NCBI GenBank assembly: GCA_029204045.2
Contig: CM055062.1
Span: 9,481,705-9,545,704, forward strand
Origin: Tillandsia leiboldiana
Lineage: Eukaryota; Streptophyta; Magnoliopsida; Poales; Bromeliaceae
Length of the DNA stretch: 64,000 nucleotides
Direction of reading: 5' to 3'
The position numbers and the translations under genes were made by a program. The notes under the pieces were generated by a model, which had not been told where the DNA came from, made no database searches, and saw only the letters and a program-made list of their open reading frames with translations. Below, one piece after another: positions 11,201 to 23,622 of this stretch; positions within the stretch are counted from its first letter, which is position 1, and the number at the start of each line of letters is the position of its first letter.

Positions 11201-14200
11201 GTGTGCACTTCTCCCACAACACACCACATACAAGATCCCGAGTTAGTTCTCTGCAATCACTGGACCAGAGGGCATTCAACTTGGATGGAAACATTCCTTG
11301 GAGGTGCAGGAACATTCCCATCATTTTGGTTTCGACCCAACATCCTCGGGGATTGCCGGAGCTAGAGGTTGAAGATGACTTCAATGCATTGAAAATCGTG
11401 ACTAATTATCCAGAGGTTCTGGGACCCAACCAATAGCACCAACAGGTGCTAAATCTTTCTGTGAACCATCCTGTGCCTGTGGCCGGCAACAGAACACGGC
11501 GGTGGCGCGGCAGTGGCAAGCTCGGTTTGGAGCTCCCCCACCTCTAATGGTGAAATTTCACAGAGGCAACTTGAAGCTCTCCAACATGGATGGAAAGGCT
11601 CTACTGGTTCATAGGAAGCTTCCCGACCAACCCTCCCCAGCCGGAGTTGGCCGGAACGCCGGCAGCCGAGATTTGGACCACTCTCGGGTCATCCATGGCT
11701 GCGCCTCTTTGGTGCTGCATGGATGCCATGCAAGTGCAGGGTTGCACTCCTCTCACTCCCAGGAAGTCTTCTGGGCACATGGCCGGCGTCGGAGAAGCCC
11801 GCCGGCGCCGGAGCAAAGAGCTCGGCCGAAGGTGCAAGAAATCCAAAATTAGGGTTCAAGACTGCGTGGTGGTTACTCAACCAAACTCCAAATTTGGTGG
11901 AGATGGTCCTCATCTCCTACAGATTTTTCCCATAATTTTAGTTTTGTATTTGGTCCACTGGTTGCAGAGAACGACCGAGGCGGAGCTTGGCTAGGTTTCC
12001 GGCCGGATATTGCTCCTGCCGCCAACCGGCCGTGCATGGGGACTCGGGCTTGTGCAGGGAGCGTCCTTTGGACATGGGAAATCTACTGCTAAGGGTCTCG
12101 GGCTCAAACAAATCGGGGTTTAGCAACCTCACCTTAGCCGGAATCGAAGAAGAGAGGAAGAAGCCGAGGTACCCTTCTCATTCTTCGTGCGACCTCGGCA
12201 AGCACCCAGGAACTCTCCACAGGCACAGAGGAACTCCTCAGGAACCCCAGATCAACCTTTGATTGAAGTCGGTTCCATCTACTTCATCCTCTCTCACTCT
12301 CGGCTAAGTCTCTAATGGAGTTTGTGTCTCTCGGCCACCCAGTGAACCAGGCACCAAATGATGGCTACAGAGGAGATTAAGATGCCTCGAATCCCATCCA
12401 GACTCCTCGTGCTCCAGCCCAAGAAGACCAAAGGCCACTTCACATAAATGCAAGATTCTTTTCACAAAACCCTCAAACCCAGTTCACACACAACCCCCAG
12501 CCACGAAGCTCTGCACAGCAAGATTTTATGGGCTTCACAAGTTGGCAAAAGCCCAACAACAATGTTCCAAGAGCTTCGGCCCAAGAAACTTGAAGAAAAA
12601 GCGATAATTCGGCACTTTTCACGCAATACGAGAAAATCCGCTTGACGAAATGCGAAATGGACTTCGCCACGACGTCCGGCTCGTCGAGACCTTCAAGATA
12701 GGCTATCCATTTGCTTGATTTGGTGCGCAAATGAATTCTCGGGCCATTTAGTTCTGTAAGTCACAATCCGACGCACGCGCTTCGATGCACCCGGATCGCC
12801 AAACACGAAATCCGTCAGTGCCATTGCGCTCAGAACGTCGAAATTAGCTAGGTTTGACTACTCATACCCCTATGTCAGGATTCCAGACAGTGAAATGGCC
12901 GTTAGTGATCAAAGGGCCATTTAAAATAGGGGTTACTATTCATTTTTAAGTCGTGGGCCCCGCATCTTCTTTGCTGATTTCTGGACAATCCGACCGTCTG
13001 ATCGAAAACATATGTATATGAAACTTTCATGTTTCGATGTCACGCCCCCGGGGGTTTTTGAATCTATCAAAGCGAAAATTCGTGTGTATCTTTTTTTTTC
13101 TTAACAAGGTACATTAAACCTCATCCCCGGTGCGTGCCAGACCGCCACATACACAAAATTCTCCCTGTCCGCGGACAGAGTCTCCTTTGTATATGCACGG
13201 CGTCTCATTTACAACAACATACATCAACCACCAACTATCAACCATACAATAGACATTCAACATCAAGCGGAATATTAAAGCGGCATTAATGTTTAGAAAG
13301 GATAAAGCCAGCAATTGCAAAACCCGTGCCCACACGGCACTTCGTTTTGAGAAAACCTTTTCGAAGTCATTTGGTTTATCATGAAAACATGTCGCATAAG
13401 AAAACATCACCAAAAGAACCAAACTATAAAAGTACAACTCATCCACAGTGCCAAGTAATACATGTCCACGAATATTACTACTCACAAGCAAATTAACTAA
13501 AATGCGTAAGAGAGATGAGATAATGATAATAACTAAGTGTTCTGACTACGGCCCTCGCGACGCAGTCTCAACAATCTCCCGGCTAACGCCCCTCGTAGCG
13601 CCTGTCACGGAGTGGGTAATGTCAGTGACAAACAAAGTAGATGTCTAACAACAATAAGGAATAAGGAGCAAACCGGAAACACCGTAACCATTTCGCTAAA
13701 ACCCTGCACATATTAAGCTGGGCCCCAACCCCAGATTTATCAATTTAATTGGGCACCAACCCCAGATTATTTATCGGAGAGACCAAAGTCTCCCCTCGTG
13801 CGCAACCACTACTTTGATGCATTTAACCCCTTCCACGGTGCTGGTGTGCTATTCCCAGCGGGCGCGAAGGGGTCCTCACGGCTCCCACCCCTTTGTGAGG
13901 AACACGGGTCATACAAGACCACTCTTCCGGAAAAGTACACCCATGCGGAGGCCAATCCGCCTGTGTACGTGCAGCATCCCAAACTGATTTGCCGAGATCG
14001 GCGTGTCATGAACATTGCGACCGCAGCCGCTTCAATTGTTAGATAATAACACAATTATGCGAAAGGTTAAACTGTCCATCTACTTTGTTAGATAAATTGA
14101 GAGCACTTTGATGACGATAGATGCACTTACTGCACTGGTTGTATTTACAGCAACCGTACCCACCTATTTGGAGAGATATCGGAACACCCGAATCTTTCGC

Positions 14201-14419
14201 GCACCCCCGCTGCGCGTTTGGACCTAAAGAAAGTCCGCAAGGATAACTATAGTCAAAAGCGTGTACTTACATCTGAAAACACAAGACCCAATTTACTCTT
14301 TTTGACGGAAAAGTCCAACATTGTCCGGTTGACGAAACAGAATTCCCGAGCCACCGTCGCCATCTGCCGGAGCCCCGCGCGGTTCAGAACCGCGCGACGT
14401 ATCTCCGCGGACGATGCCC

Positions 14420-15005
14420 TCGCGGCGCGGTGCCCCGCGCGGGTTGCCCGTGCGACGGCCGCACGGTGCCCGCGCGGGTGCGGCCCGGCACGGCGCCCGC
14501 GCGGTTGCGAGTCCGTGCGGGTGCCGCCCGCGCGGCAGCCGCGCGGCGCCCGCGCGGTGCCCGCACGGGTGCGGGCCCGCGCGGGTGCCTCCCACGCGGC
14601 AGCCGTGCGGCGCCCGCGCGGTGCCCGCATAGATGCGGGCCCGCGCGGGGGCCGCCCGCGCGGCAGCCGCACGGCGCCCGCGCGGTGCCCGCAAGGTTGC
14701 GGGCCCGCGCGGGTGCCTCCCGCGCGGCAGCCGTGCGGCGCCCGCGCGGTGCCCGCATGGATGCGGGCCCGCGCGGGGGCCGCCCGCGCGGTAGCCGCAC
14801 GGCGCCCGCGCGGTGCCCGCAAGATTGCGGGCCCGCGCGGGTGCCTCCCGCGCGGCAGCCGCGCGGCGTCCGCACGGCGCCCGCGCGGTGCCCGCAAGAT
14901 TGCGGGCCCGCGCGGGTGCCTCCCGCGCGGCAGCCGCGCGGCGTCCGCGCGGTACCCGCACGGTTGCGGGTCCGCGCGGTGGCCGCGCGGCGCCCGTGCG
15001 GTGCC
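14420..15005. repeat. CG-rich minisatellite, 64 bp unit
   Basis: The landmark GGTGCCCGCA recurs at 14556, 14620, 14684, 14748, 14812, 14887 and, as GGTACCCGCA, 14951. The period is exactly 64 bp with one 75 bp unit, plus degenerate flanking copies to the left. Each unit carries palindromes such as CCCGCGCGGG. Long Ala/Arg/Pro/Gly frames open on both strands only because of the composition. In the - orientation it lies downstream of the TATA box and so would be transcribed as leader. Confidence 0.92.
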
Positions 15006-15375
15006 GTCCGAGACCCTCCTCCGCGCGATGCCCTAGCGGCACCGCGCGCCTCCGCCGTCCGTTCCGTGCCTTTTTAAGGAGACGATGTCGGCGACGGTGA
15101 CGGATACGACGGAGAAAACAAGAAACCAAGAACTCAACGAAAGAGACAACGAACAAAATCCCAAATAATTTAAATAAATTATTTTACTAACCGAAGATCG
15201 ACGGAAAGGTTGTCCGGTCGCGTTCTTGTCTTCGGTTCGGCGTCCGGGAAGATCGGGCTCCTTCTCTTTCTCCTTTCCCTTTCTTCCGGCTAGGGTTCCG
15301 TCTTTTCCCTTTTTTTTCCTTCTCTCCGATTAGGGTTTTTATTTTCTTTTCTTTTCCTTTCCGATAGTCGAGATC

Positions 15376-15386
15376 CCTTATATAGT
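15376..15386 (-). promoter_or_regulatory. TATA box of the nested solo LTR
   Basis: The - strand reads CGACTATATAAGGGATC, a canonical TATATAAG box about 380 bases inside the LTR from its U3 end. Confidence 0.6.
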
Positions 15387-15909
15387 CGTACTTTACCTTT
15401 AATTAATTCCTCTTTAATTCGTACGTAAGAGAATTAATTAATTTTCCGTCTGGGATAATGAATTAACTTATTAATTATCCCCCACGAGATAAACCACCTT
15501 ATCTCTAACGGGTGCAAGATATTTAGCACGGATTCCGATGCACGACTAATTACCGTATCACTTTGAATCCCGTTCAGGGGGTTCCCGATATCGGATTTCA
15601 GATCCGATCGCGCCGTCGGCTTTCTTTTTCCGCGCACAATCGCGGAAAAATACTAGTGTCCCACAATGGCCAACTTCAAGAATTGAATAATTCTATTTCA
15701 CTTAAAGGCTTAAATGACTACACGCAAGTCAAAAATACCCCGAAAGGCCGGATCACTACATTCGACGAGACGGTCGCAACAGTGATCTCGGATTTTTGAG
15801 ATCAAGCCCCGATCAAAAATCGATATTTTTGGGGCTTTATTTACTTATTTTCTGCTATTTATTAATCCAGAAATTTATTTAAACCTTTTTAAAATTCTCG
15901 GTTACTACA

Positions 15910-15924
15910 TCACCCACCACTTAT
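15910..15924 (-). promoter_or_regulatory. Polypurine tract of the Tekay element
   Basis: Immediately before the 3' LTR the - strand reads AAGTGGTGGGTGA and then TGTAGTAACC. A purine-rich, G-rich stretch right at the LTR border is the expected primer for plus-strand DNA synthesis. The upstream word CGAGGACGAAACTTTTTATAAG is typical of the region before the tract in Del/Tekay elements. Confidence 0.7.
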
Positions 15925-16006
15925 AAAAAGTTTCGTCCTCGAAACTTGATTACAATTACGAATCAAACAAATAGGGAAAGCGTTCTAACTTTTCAGATTC
16001 ACGCTC

Positions 16007-16760
16007 CTATGTGGCCTCGCGTTCTTCATGATTTTCCCACTGTACCTTTACATAGGGAATTGTTCTGCTACGCAGTTTCTTCTCATCGCGTGCCAGGATC
16101 CGTAATGGAGCTTCATCGTAGCTCAGATCCTCTCGAAGTGGGACAGAGGTGGGGCTGATGACATGTGTCGGATCAGAGATGTATTTGCGTAGCATGGAGA
16201 CATGAAAGTTATTATGCACACGGGCGAGACTTGGAGGAAGAGCTAGCCGATATGCCACTGGACCAATGCGCTCTAATATCTCGAAGGGTCCTACGAAACG
16301 GAAACTGAGCTTGTTCCGTAACCCAAATCTCTTGATTCCCCTAGTTGGCGACACCTTTAGCAATACATGATCGCCAACTTGGAACTCAAGATCACGCCTG
16401 CGCTTGTCCACATAACTCTTTTGTCTGCTCTGTGCGGTCAGCAATCGCTGTCGAGCGATTCGCACCTTGGCCTCAGCATCCTCCAATAAATCTGGCCCGA
16501 CAATCTGGCGTTCTCCAACATCGTCCCAACAAATCGGGGATCGACATCGACGCCCATATAATTGCCTCATAAGGCGCCATGAGTTGAGTAGTCACCCCAG
16601 CAGGAACTACTTCCAAGTCCAATTTCTGGAATTCCTCAATCAAGCGATCCTGCCCAGTGATCATCAATGTCTCAGCCGTACTATGCTTCCGGCTCAATGC
16701 ATCGGCGACTACATTTGCCCGACCAGGATGATACTTGAGGTTTTTATTTTCGCCAACAAG
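16007..16760 (-). pseudogene. Chromovirus pol remnant: RNase H tail fused to integrase C-terminus
   Basis: Reading the - strand downward, 16760-16580 gives the end of RNase H (VVADALSRKHS, then LIEEFQKLDLEVVPAG). It then runs through MAPYEA straight into the integrase C-terminus (YGRRCRSPICWDDVGER, FQVGDHVLLKVSP, LSFRFVGPFEILERIG) and a chromodomain-like tail. The integrase zinc finger and catalytic core that should lie between are gone. A one-base shift near 16565 separates the two parts. The tail stops at EREAT where the family has EATWE, so the conserved Trp codon appears to have become TAG. The layout assigns the element to chromoviruses (Tekay/Del). This is a dead fragment. Confidence 0.85.
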
Positions 16761-18518
16761 TCCTAGACCTCAACTTAGCTTGCTAAAAAGCATGAAGCTG
16801 CCTCGAGAAATAAAGCTGACTAATTTCACCAGGTCACATATACTGCCGAATGTAACCGACTCGACTAATTGTTTAATACCACTGATTTTCAACAACTTGG
16901 TTTGCTCTCCACAAAATCTTAACAGATCTGGCTTGGACGCATTGTCCAATTCTATAGCTTAACGGGAATGTTCTTATTATTACATCAGATGCAAATTCTG
17001 GCCAACATCACTGTGGCTAGTAGGACTATCAACTAGAATGGATGTCCATTATAATGACAAGGATAATCTATTCTCCACGTATGTATACCGTCGGAGACCT
17101 AATCAAAGTCTAATACAGTCTAGAATATCAGCACCCAGATTACATCACCGTTGCCCAGAGAGCAACCTCGAAGACTAACATATAAGCAAGTACACAAGCA
17201 GACCCAATCATGATATTTCCTTTACAGGGTAGAGTATTTCGTCTGCTCTTTCGACAGTACGTTGTCTGCAGCCAACGTGCTTATCAAAAGAAAGGTGAAA
17301 TACCTAGATCTGTCACCAATCTCACATTGGAGACATGACTCCTACCGGAATCTAACAGAAGGTATCACACATTCCTTACAACACCAACCTGTACTAATAT
17401 TGCAAACCAATATCGAGAGTTACTACCACTACGTGGTCACGAGTGCCATCATGGCCACTCACAATAATCTAGAACTATATTTCAGTGTTTACTAATACCT
17501 TGAATTAATTACTTCTTGCTAACACAGATCTAGCGACACTTGTCGCCACTCAACACCCATGGGATGATCACAATCCCACAAGCAAGTTCACACGCATTGT
17601 GTGAAACAACCATAATTTGTATTCATTTAGGATTAATATCACATCCTCAAGCAATCAACATCACATCAGACTCTCTAGTCATAGTGCACCACCAATACTA
17701 CCTCACCAAGGTAGCAGTCACAATGGCTACAATTGTTGAATACTTATAGGAGAATCTAAGGCGGTCCATGAAATTCGTGCAAAAGGTGGGACCTGACTAC
17801 AACACCAACCCAATCAGGGTTACTATTTGGCCATAGGCCACCAAAACTAATTGATATAACCGCCATGACAGCGCTAGCACGCTCACTGTCACACCCACCT
17901 CTATCGGAATGATCTTGAATTCCGAGTTACTTTCACTGAACAGGCTTAGTTCATAACTCGACAAAAACTTGTATTTATAAAGTGTCATCAGAATCACTTC
18001 CTTCACAGCAAAAGAATTGCTAAACTCATAGTCGTCCCGATAGCTGTAATCGGAGAATCAACAATAATAGCAGTCACCGGTGTCGTTCCGAGAATCATGG
18101 CTGGGACAATGGTCACATATCATGTGGCACGGGGCAACAGGAGGTTCAACAACACCTCAAAGTACCTGGGCTAAAGGTGGGACAGGTGCAAAAATAGCAG
18201 TCATCTACTATACTAACCCAGCAAAAGTGGTGAGCTAACTCTCAAACCACTGCGAACGATCCGAGCCCACTGGCTCCACTGTAACATCTCGCCCACGACC
18301 CGTATCACGATCGCGGCCAACACTGCACCCACTATCACCACCAAGCCCAGAGCGCGTGCAAACACAGCTCGTAGCCACAACAACCAGGTTAGGAAACAAC
18401 TCGTTAGTAAATAATTCACCTGAGTTCCTAACCACAAGACAACACCCCGCGCTCTCACGTCAGACTCAAGTCATCCTAGGGTTTATCCTAACCCAAACCT
18501 AGGTACCGTGTACCTACT
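16761..18518 (-). other. Internal region of the Tekay element without recognisable coding
   Basis: This stretch lies between the primer site and the pol remnant, where gag, protease and reverse transcriptase should be. I could not recognise any of those domains in either strand. It may be leader plus scrambled sequence left after deletion. Confidence 0.5.
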
Positions 18519-18529
18519 CTCTGATACCA
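18519..18529 (-). promoter_or_regulatory. Primer binding site, initiator tRNA-Met type
   Basis: The - strand reads TGGTATCAGAG seven bases after the 5' LTR end. This is complementary to the 3' end of plant initiator tRNA-Met including its CCA, the usual minus-strand primer of plant LTR elements. Confidence 0.85.
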
Positions 18530-18536
18530 TCTAATC

Positions 18537-21500
18537 TGTCACGCCCCGAGATTCAAAAGAGGGTCTAATTTTTTTTTTTTTTTTAATAAATCAGAGTTTA
18601 AAAACTTGACTTCTCCAAGGCGTGAACAAACCGCCACACATATAGAAAAGTCTCTGTACATCAAACAGAGCCTTCCCTATATGTGCTCGGCTAACAGATA
18701 CAGTCAATCAGAGTAGATACGAGATAGCTAAACTAAATAAGTTCTACTCTATTACAACCACAAGGTTCATAAGTTCAATACATCCAGTTCTCAAAATGGA
18801 AATAACAGTATAATGTTTTGCTAAATCAAAAGGGGTACTTCCTACCAGGGACAAGCTAACACGCGTCCTCACACAGAACGTCCAAAGGTCCCCGCACCCG
18901 AAGGACCTGAAAAACAGTCACCCGAGGGTGTGAGACACACCGGAGTGTATCCCAGTGGGCACGACGGGCCGGGAAATAGCAAGCCGTACCTACTGGATAC
19001 AATAATAAGCGGATAACAAAAGTAGGATATACTGAAACTGAGAGGTATAGTTCAAATGTATAACCTAAGCAGAGTACCATTAATCATGGATTAATTAACA
19101 GAGCAGTGTAATCATATATAAAGCTGATCATGCTATAACTGATAATCTGACAGGTAGGAATGAATATGTTATAGCTGACAAACAGGAGATAGTCATACTA
19201 TCCCTGATAATCTGGCAAGCAGAGAATGATCATACTATACATGACAAATCTATAACAGATATGAAAATGCAGGTATATAATCTAAGAAGATCGAACATAG
19301 ATCAATAGAACAGGGTATGCATATATAACACAATCATACTATGCATGGCAATTCTATAACAGATATGAAAATGCAGGTAATCAAACAGGAATATCAAGAA
19401 GGTGCATCAAAGGTAGTACCACGAATATACCCAATCAATGCCACTTTTGGCCACAAGGGCCTCAGGCTAAACCGCCATGGACCTCAGGCAACAACCACTT
19501 TTGGTCTTTGGGGCCTCAGGCAACAACCACTTTTGGACACCCAGCAGCTATCATAACCTCAAAGGCTCACGGGTCGATCAGACCTCTCTACCGGTAAAGA
19601 ACACCGTGACGGTGGCCAAACCGTCGGTGTGCGCGACTGAAAGCTGGCTCGACATGGCGATCATAATGCTGATGCTCAAACCATGGTCCACTGACCACAT
19701 AGACGGCAAGAAGCCGAGGAAAATCCCCACCGGGATACAAGTATAACATGCCACATGCTGAAGTAGTATCTCCTATTCTAAATATGCAATGAAGAATAGA
19801 GACAGGTATAGAACTATGCTAGTGACCAATCAAGCATGGCATGTGTCCAGGAAATGCATATCAACTGCTGAAGAAATCATGATATAACTCAACATGATAA
19901 ACAAGCAACTGCTGGAATATAAGGGCATGATAAAAGCTCATCTGTGGGATCAAGGCTATGCAGATGTAAGGATTTTGTGCTGATATGCAAGTAAGTAGTA
20001 AGAGCAGGTACAACTCAGTAGCAATCATAATGCTGAATCTCAATCCACGGTCAATAAACCGGACAGTCAGCGAGAAGCCGAGGAAATCCCCATCGGGATA
20101 TCGATACTGATGCAAATCATGCCAAGTACTGAGACTAGAACTCCTATTCTAAACATACAGTGAAGAATAGAGTATAACGAAAGGCTCATATGTATAATCA
20201 GGCAATATAGCTGAAATGACTGAATGCTGGAATGAAAGCATATAGTAAGGCTAAAGCATAGGTTCAGGGCTACACCAAGAACAGGGGTCCGACCTACCAC
20301 GGCATCCAATAGGGCCGACCTGATAAAACGCGGACCGAAGAACCCACCTGTATATAGGAGGAACAACGACTCCACCAGAAAGTAGACGGTCGCAATAGCC
20401 ACAAGACGAATCACGGGCTGGCTCCTGATGACTGAGGCCTACAATAATACCAGATGACAACTCAGGATCTACCAAATCCTCAAGGCACAACTAACGCGAA
20501 TCGACCATTTTGTCGATTAACGCAATATTAAGCATATTTAGCTTTTCAAGGACCCCGGGAAACCCACCGAAAGGTCAACCATGTTTTAGAGCATTCATCT
20601 AACTTTTCCATACTGTTACAATTGCAACAAGCCCCTCAGGTTTATTCCTAATGTGTTATATCTACTATATAAACCCCGTTTTGGCTCGTTCTCTTTAACG
20701 GAGAATCATTTTTACGAGCTGTCACCTCCAGTAGGTGAAAATCGACTTGCTGAACGCCGTGCTCACCCATTTGCAGCAGCACGGAACCCGAGGAAAACTT
20801 CGGGCCATAAATTACTTCTCTAACCTAGCCGAAACGCATTTTCGTTTCTTCGGCTCACCAAAACCCAGAATAAACGCGAGCATCGCGTCCAGTGACCCCA
20901 AATTAGCCAGGAGTACACTGTTGCAATATTTCAAACAGACCCTAACACTGGTTTTAAACAATTATTGTATTAAGGCTTGGTTTCGATGCAACTTTAAATC
21001 TACACCTTTTCAGATGAAACCCCAAGAATCAAAAAGACTCTGGATAGTATCAGGACCACAGGGCTTGCCCTAGTTGCAGCCCAGGTCTGCTGGTTCCACC
21101 CGAACCACAACCTTGCTCTCACACAAGTTCACAATGCACCAAACCTTTGTCCACACAGATCAAGCTTGATCTGAAGTGAGCATTAAGCTCAGGGGACAAT
21201 TCTGAGTAACTTTAATATACAACTCGAGAGCTAATTCCCATTCTTTCTTCTCTGAGGCATTTTTACAAACACTTGGTGTGCACTTCTCCCACAACACACC
21301 ACATACAAGATCCCGAGTTAGTTCTCTGCAATCACTGGACCAGAGGGCATTCAACTTGGATGGAAACATTCCTTGGAGGTGCAGGAACATTCCCATCATT
21401 TTGGTTTCGACCCAACATCCTCGGGGATTGCCGGAGCTAGAGGTTGAAGATGACTTCAATGCATTGAAAATCGTGACTAATTATCCAGAGGTTCTGGGAC

Positions 21501-23259
21501 CCAACCAATAGCACCAACAGGTGCTAAATCTTTCTGTGAACCATCCTGTGCCTGTGGCCGGCAACAGAACACGGCGGTGGCGCGGCAGTGGCAAGCTCGG
21601 TTTGGAGCTCCCCCACCTCTAATGGTGAAATTTCACAGAGGCAACTTGAAGCTCTCCAACATGGATGGAAAGGCTCTACTGGTTCATAGGAAGCTTCCCG
21701 ACCAACCCTCCCCGGCCGGAGTTGGCCGGAACGCCGGCAACCGAGATTTGGACCACTCTCGGGTCATCCATGGCTGCGCCTCTTTGGTGCTGCATGGATG
21801 CCATGCAAGTGCAGGGTTGCACTCCTCTCACTCCCAGGAAGTCTTCTGGGCACATGGCCGGCGTCGGAGAAGCCCGCCGGCGCCGGAGCAAAGAGCTCGG
21901 CCGAAGGTGCAAGAAATCCAAAATTAGGGTTCAAGACTGCGTGGTGGTTACTCAACCAAACTCCACCAAATTTGGTGGAGATGGTCCCCATCTCCTACAG
22001 ATTTTTCCCATAATTTTAGTTTTGTATTTGGTCCACTGGTTGCAGAGAACGACCGAGGCGGAGCTTGGCTAGGTTTCCGGCCGGATATTGCTCCTGCCGG
22101 CAACCGGCCGTGCATAGGGACTCGGGCTTGTGCAGGGAGCATCCTTTGGACATGGGAAATCTACTGCTAAGGGTCTCCGGCTCAAACAAATCGGGGTTTA
22201 GCAACCTCACCTTAGCCGGAATCGAAGAAGAGAGGAAGAAGCCGGGGTACCCTTCTCATTCTTCGCGCGACCTCGGCAAGCACCCAGGAACTCTCCACAG
22301 GCACAGAGGAACTCCTCAGGAACCCCAGATCAACCTTTGATTGAAGTCGGTTCCATCTACTTCATCCTCTCTCACTCTCGGCTAAGTCTCTAATGGAGTT
22401 TGTGTCTCTCGGCCACCCAGTGAACCAGGCACCAAATGAAGGCTACAGAGGAGATTAAGATGCCTCGAATCCCATCCAGACTCCTCGTGCTCCAGCCCAA
22501 GAAGACCAAAGGCCACTTCACATAAATGCAAGATTCTTTTCACAAAACCCTCAAACCCAGTTCACACACAACCCCCAGCCACCAAGCTCTGCACAGCAAG
22601 ATTTTATGGGCTTCACAAGTTGGCAAAAGCCCAACAACAATGTTCCAAGAGCTTCGGCCCAAGAAACTTGAAGAAAAAGCGATAATTCGGCGCTTTTCAC
22701 GCAATACGAGAAAATCCGCTCGACGAAATGCGAAATGGACTTCGCCACGACGTCCGGCTCGTCGAGACCTTCAAGATAGGCTATCCATTTGCTTGATTTG
22801 GTGCGCAAATGAATTCTCGGGTCATTTAGTTCTGTAAGTCACAATCCGACACACGCGCTTCGATGCACCCGGATCGCCAAACACGAAATCCGTCTGTGCC
22901 ATTGCGCTCAGAACATCGAAATTAGCTAGGTTTGACTACTCATACCCCTATGTCAGGATTCCAGACAGTGAAATGGCCGTTAGTGATCAAAGGGCCATTT
23001 AAAATAGGGGTTACTATTCATTTTTAAGTCGTGGGCCCCGCATCTTCTTTGCTGATTTCTGGACAATCCGACCGTCTGATCGAAAACATATGTATATGAA
23101 ACTTTCATGTTTCGACGAGACGGTCGCAACAGTGATCTCGGATTTTTGAGATCAAGCCCCGATCAAAAATCGATATTTTTGGGGCTTTATTTATTTATTT
23201 TCTGCTATTTATTAATCCAGAAATTTATTTAAACCTTTTTAAAATTCTCGGTTACTACA
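18537..23259 (-). repeat. 5' LTR of the Tekay element, 4.7 kb
   Basis: The + strand begins TGTCACGCCCCGAG and ends CTCGGTTACTACA. It is collinear with 8460-15909 and lacks the nested insertion, so it documents the empty site. At 4.7 kb it is very long for an LTR and longer than the internal region. Confidence 0.92.
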
Positions 23260-23622
23260 CTCTACCTTCTTCTTTATATCCCCTTCCGAAGCAATGCAAA
23301 GTTGTAATCAGCTAATCAGCCGTGTCTTTATTGTTCTTGTTCTATAAAGCTATAATCGGCTCCTTAGCCGTGTCTTTATCATTATCTTTGTACCCAGTTC
23401 GGCTATCCTAAGTCGAACCCAGTAATCCCTCTTTATCTCCGTAAATTCGATTTGGCTATTTTAAGCCGAACGGTCGTGAGAGTTACCAGAGGAGAACCCG
23501 GCCGAGCTAATCCATCCTCGCCCCGATCGCTTGATCTGTTGGCATGCGGCACATTCGACATCTTTGATGGTTACCCCCAGGGGCCTATCGCAGTGCAGCC
23601 ACTTTTTGGCCCCAACAGAAAT

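Larger units (their letters stand above)
13038..15760 (-). mobile_element. Solo LTR nested in the Tekay 3' LTR, 2.7 kb
   Basis: It begins TGTCACGCCCCCGG and ends GCCGGATCACTACA, with perfect flanks TTCGA at 13033-13037 and 15761-15765. The partner LTR shows the empty site (GTTTCGACGAGACGG near 23110). It reads as an LTR on the - strand. It has a TATA box at about 15376-15386 and a striking CG-rich tandem array at 14420-15005. It is the innermost level of the left nest and so among the youngest insertions. Confidence 0.92.
8460..15909 (-). repeat. 3' LTR of the Tekay element (contains nested solo LTR)
   Basis: The + strand begins TGTCACGCCCCGAG and ends CTCGGTTACTACA. It matches 18537-23259 almost base for base apart from a 2,728 bp insertion (solo LTR 13038-15760 plus one TTCGA). 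The open frames inside it are duplicated in the partner LTR and show no family features, so none is called as a gene. Confidence 0.92.
8460..23259 (-). mobile_element. Del/Tekay-type Ty3/gypsy element, complete ends, internally deleted
   Basis: Two LTRs of equal length (about 4,722 bp once the nested LTR is removed, and 4,723 bp) flank a 2,627 bp internal region. Perfect 5 bp target duplications CTCTA lie at 8455-8459 and 23260-23264. The element reads on the - strand: 5' LTR 23259-18537, primer site near 18529-18519, internal 18536-15910, purine-rich tract near 15910, 3' LTR 15909-8460. By eye the LTRs differ at roughly 1-2% of positions, so insertion was fairly recent. Coding content is limited to an RNase H tail joined to an integrase C-terminus, so it cannot move on its own. 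Confidence 0.9.
7699..23617 (+). mobile_element. Solo LTR (about 1.1 kb without insert) split by Tekay element
   Basis: It starts TGTTGAGACCGAAATTTTTG at 7699 and ends TTTTTGGCCCCAACA at 23617. Its two halves (7699-8459 and 23265-23617) are separated by a complete LTR element with CTCTA target duplications. The outer flanks are GAGAT (7694-7698) and GAAAT (23618-23622), one mismatch. A TATA box (TGTATAAATAC) lies at 8278-8288 and a related copy lies at 852-1733. There is no coding region. The superfamily is not determined. Confidence 0.8.

Noticed and set aside
11502..12262. Several frames of 65-135 codons, repeated almost exactly at 21577-22340
   Set aside because: Both sets lie at the same position in the two Tekay LTRs and also partly in the 37569 LTR. 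Conservation reflects LTR identity, and no protein features are present.
14218..15156. Long overlapping open frames on both strands (up to about 290 codons) rich in Ala, Arg, Gly and Pro
   Set aside because: They follow the 64 bp CG-rich tandem array, are open in several frames at once and show no domain. They are a composition effect inside an LTR.
18213..18458. A short hydrophobic - strand frame near the Tekay primer site, as a possible gag start
   Set aside because: It is only 81 codons, lacks gag motifs and is not followed by any knuckle or protease sequence.
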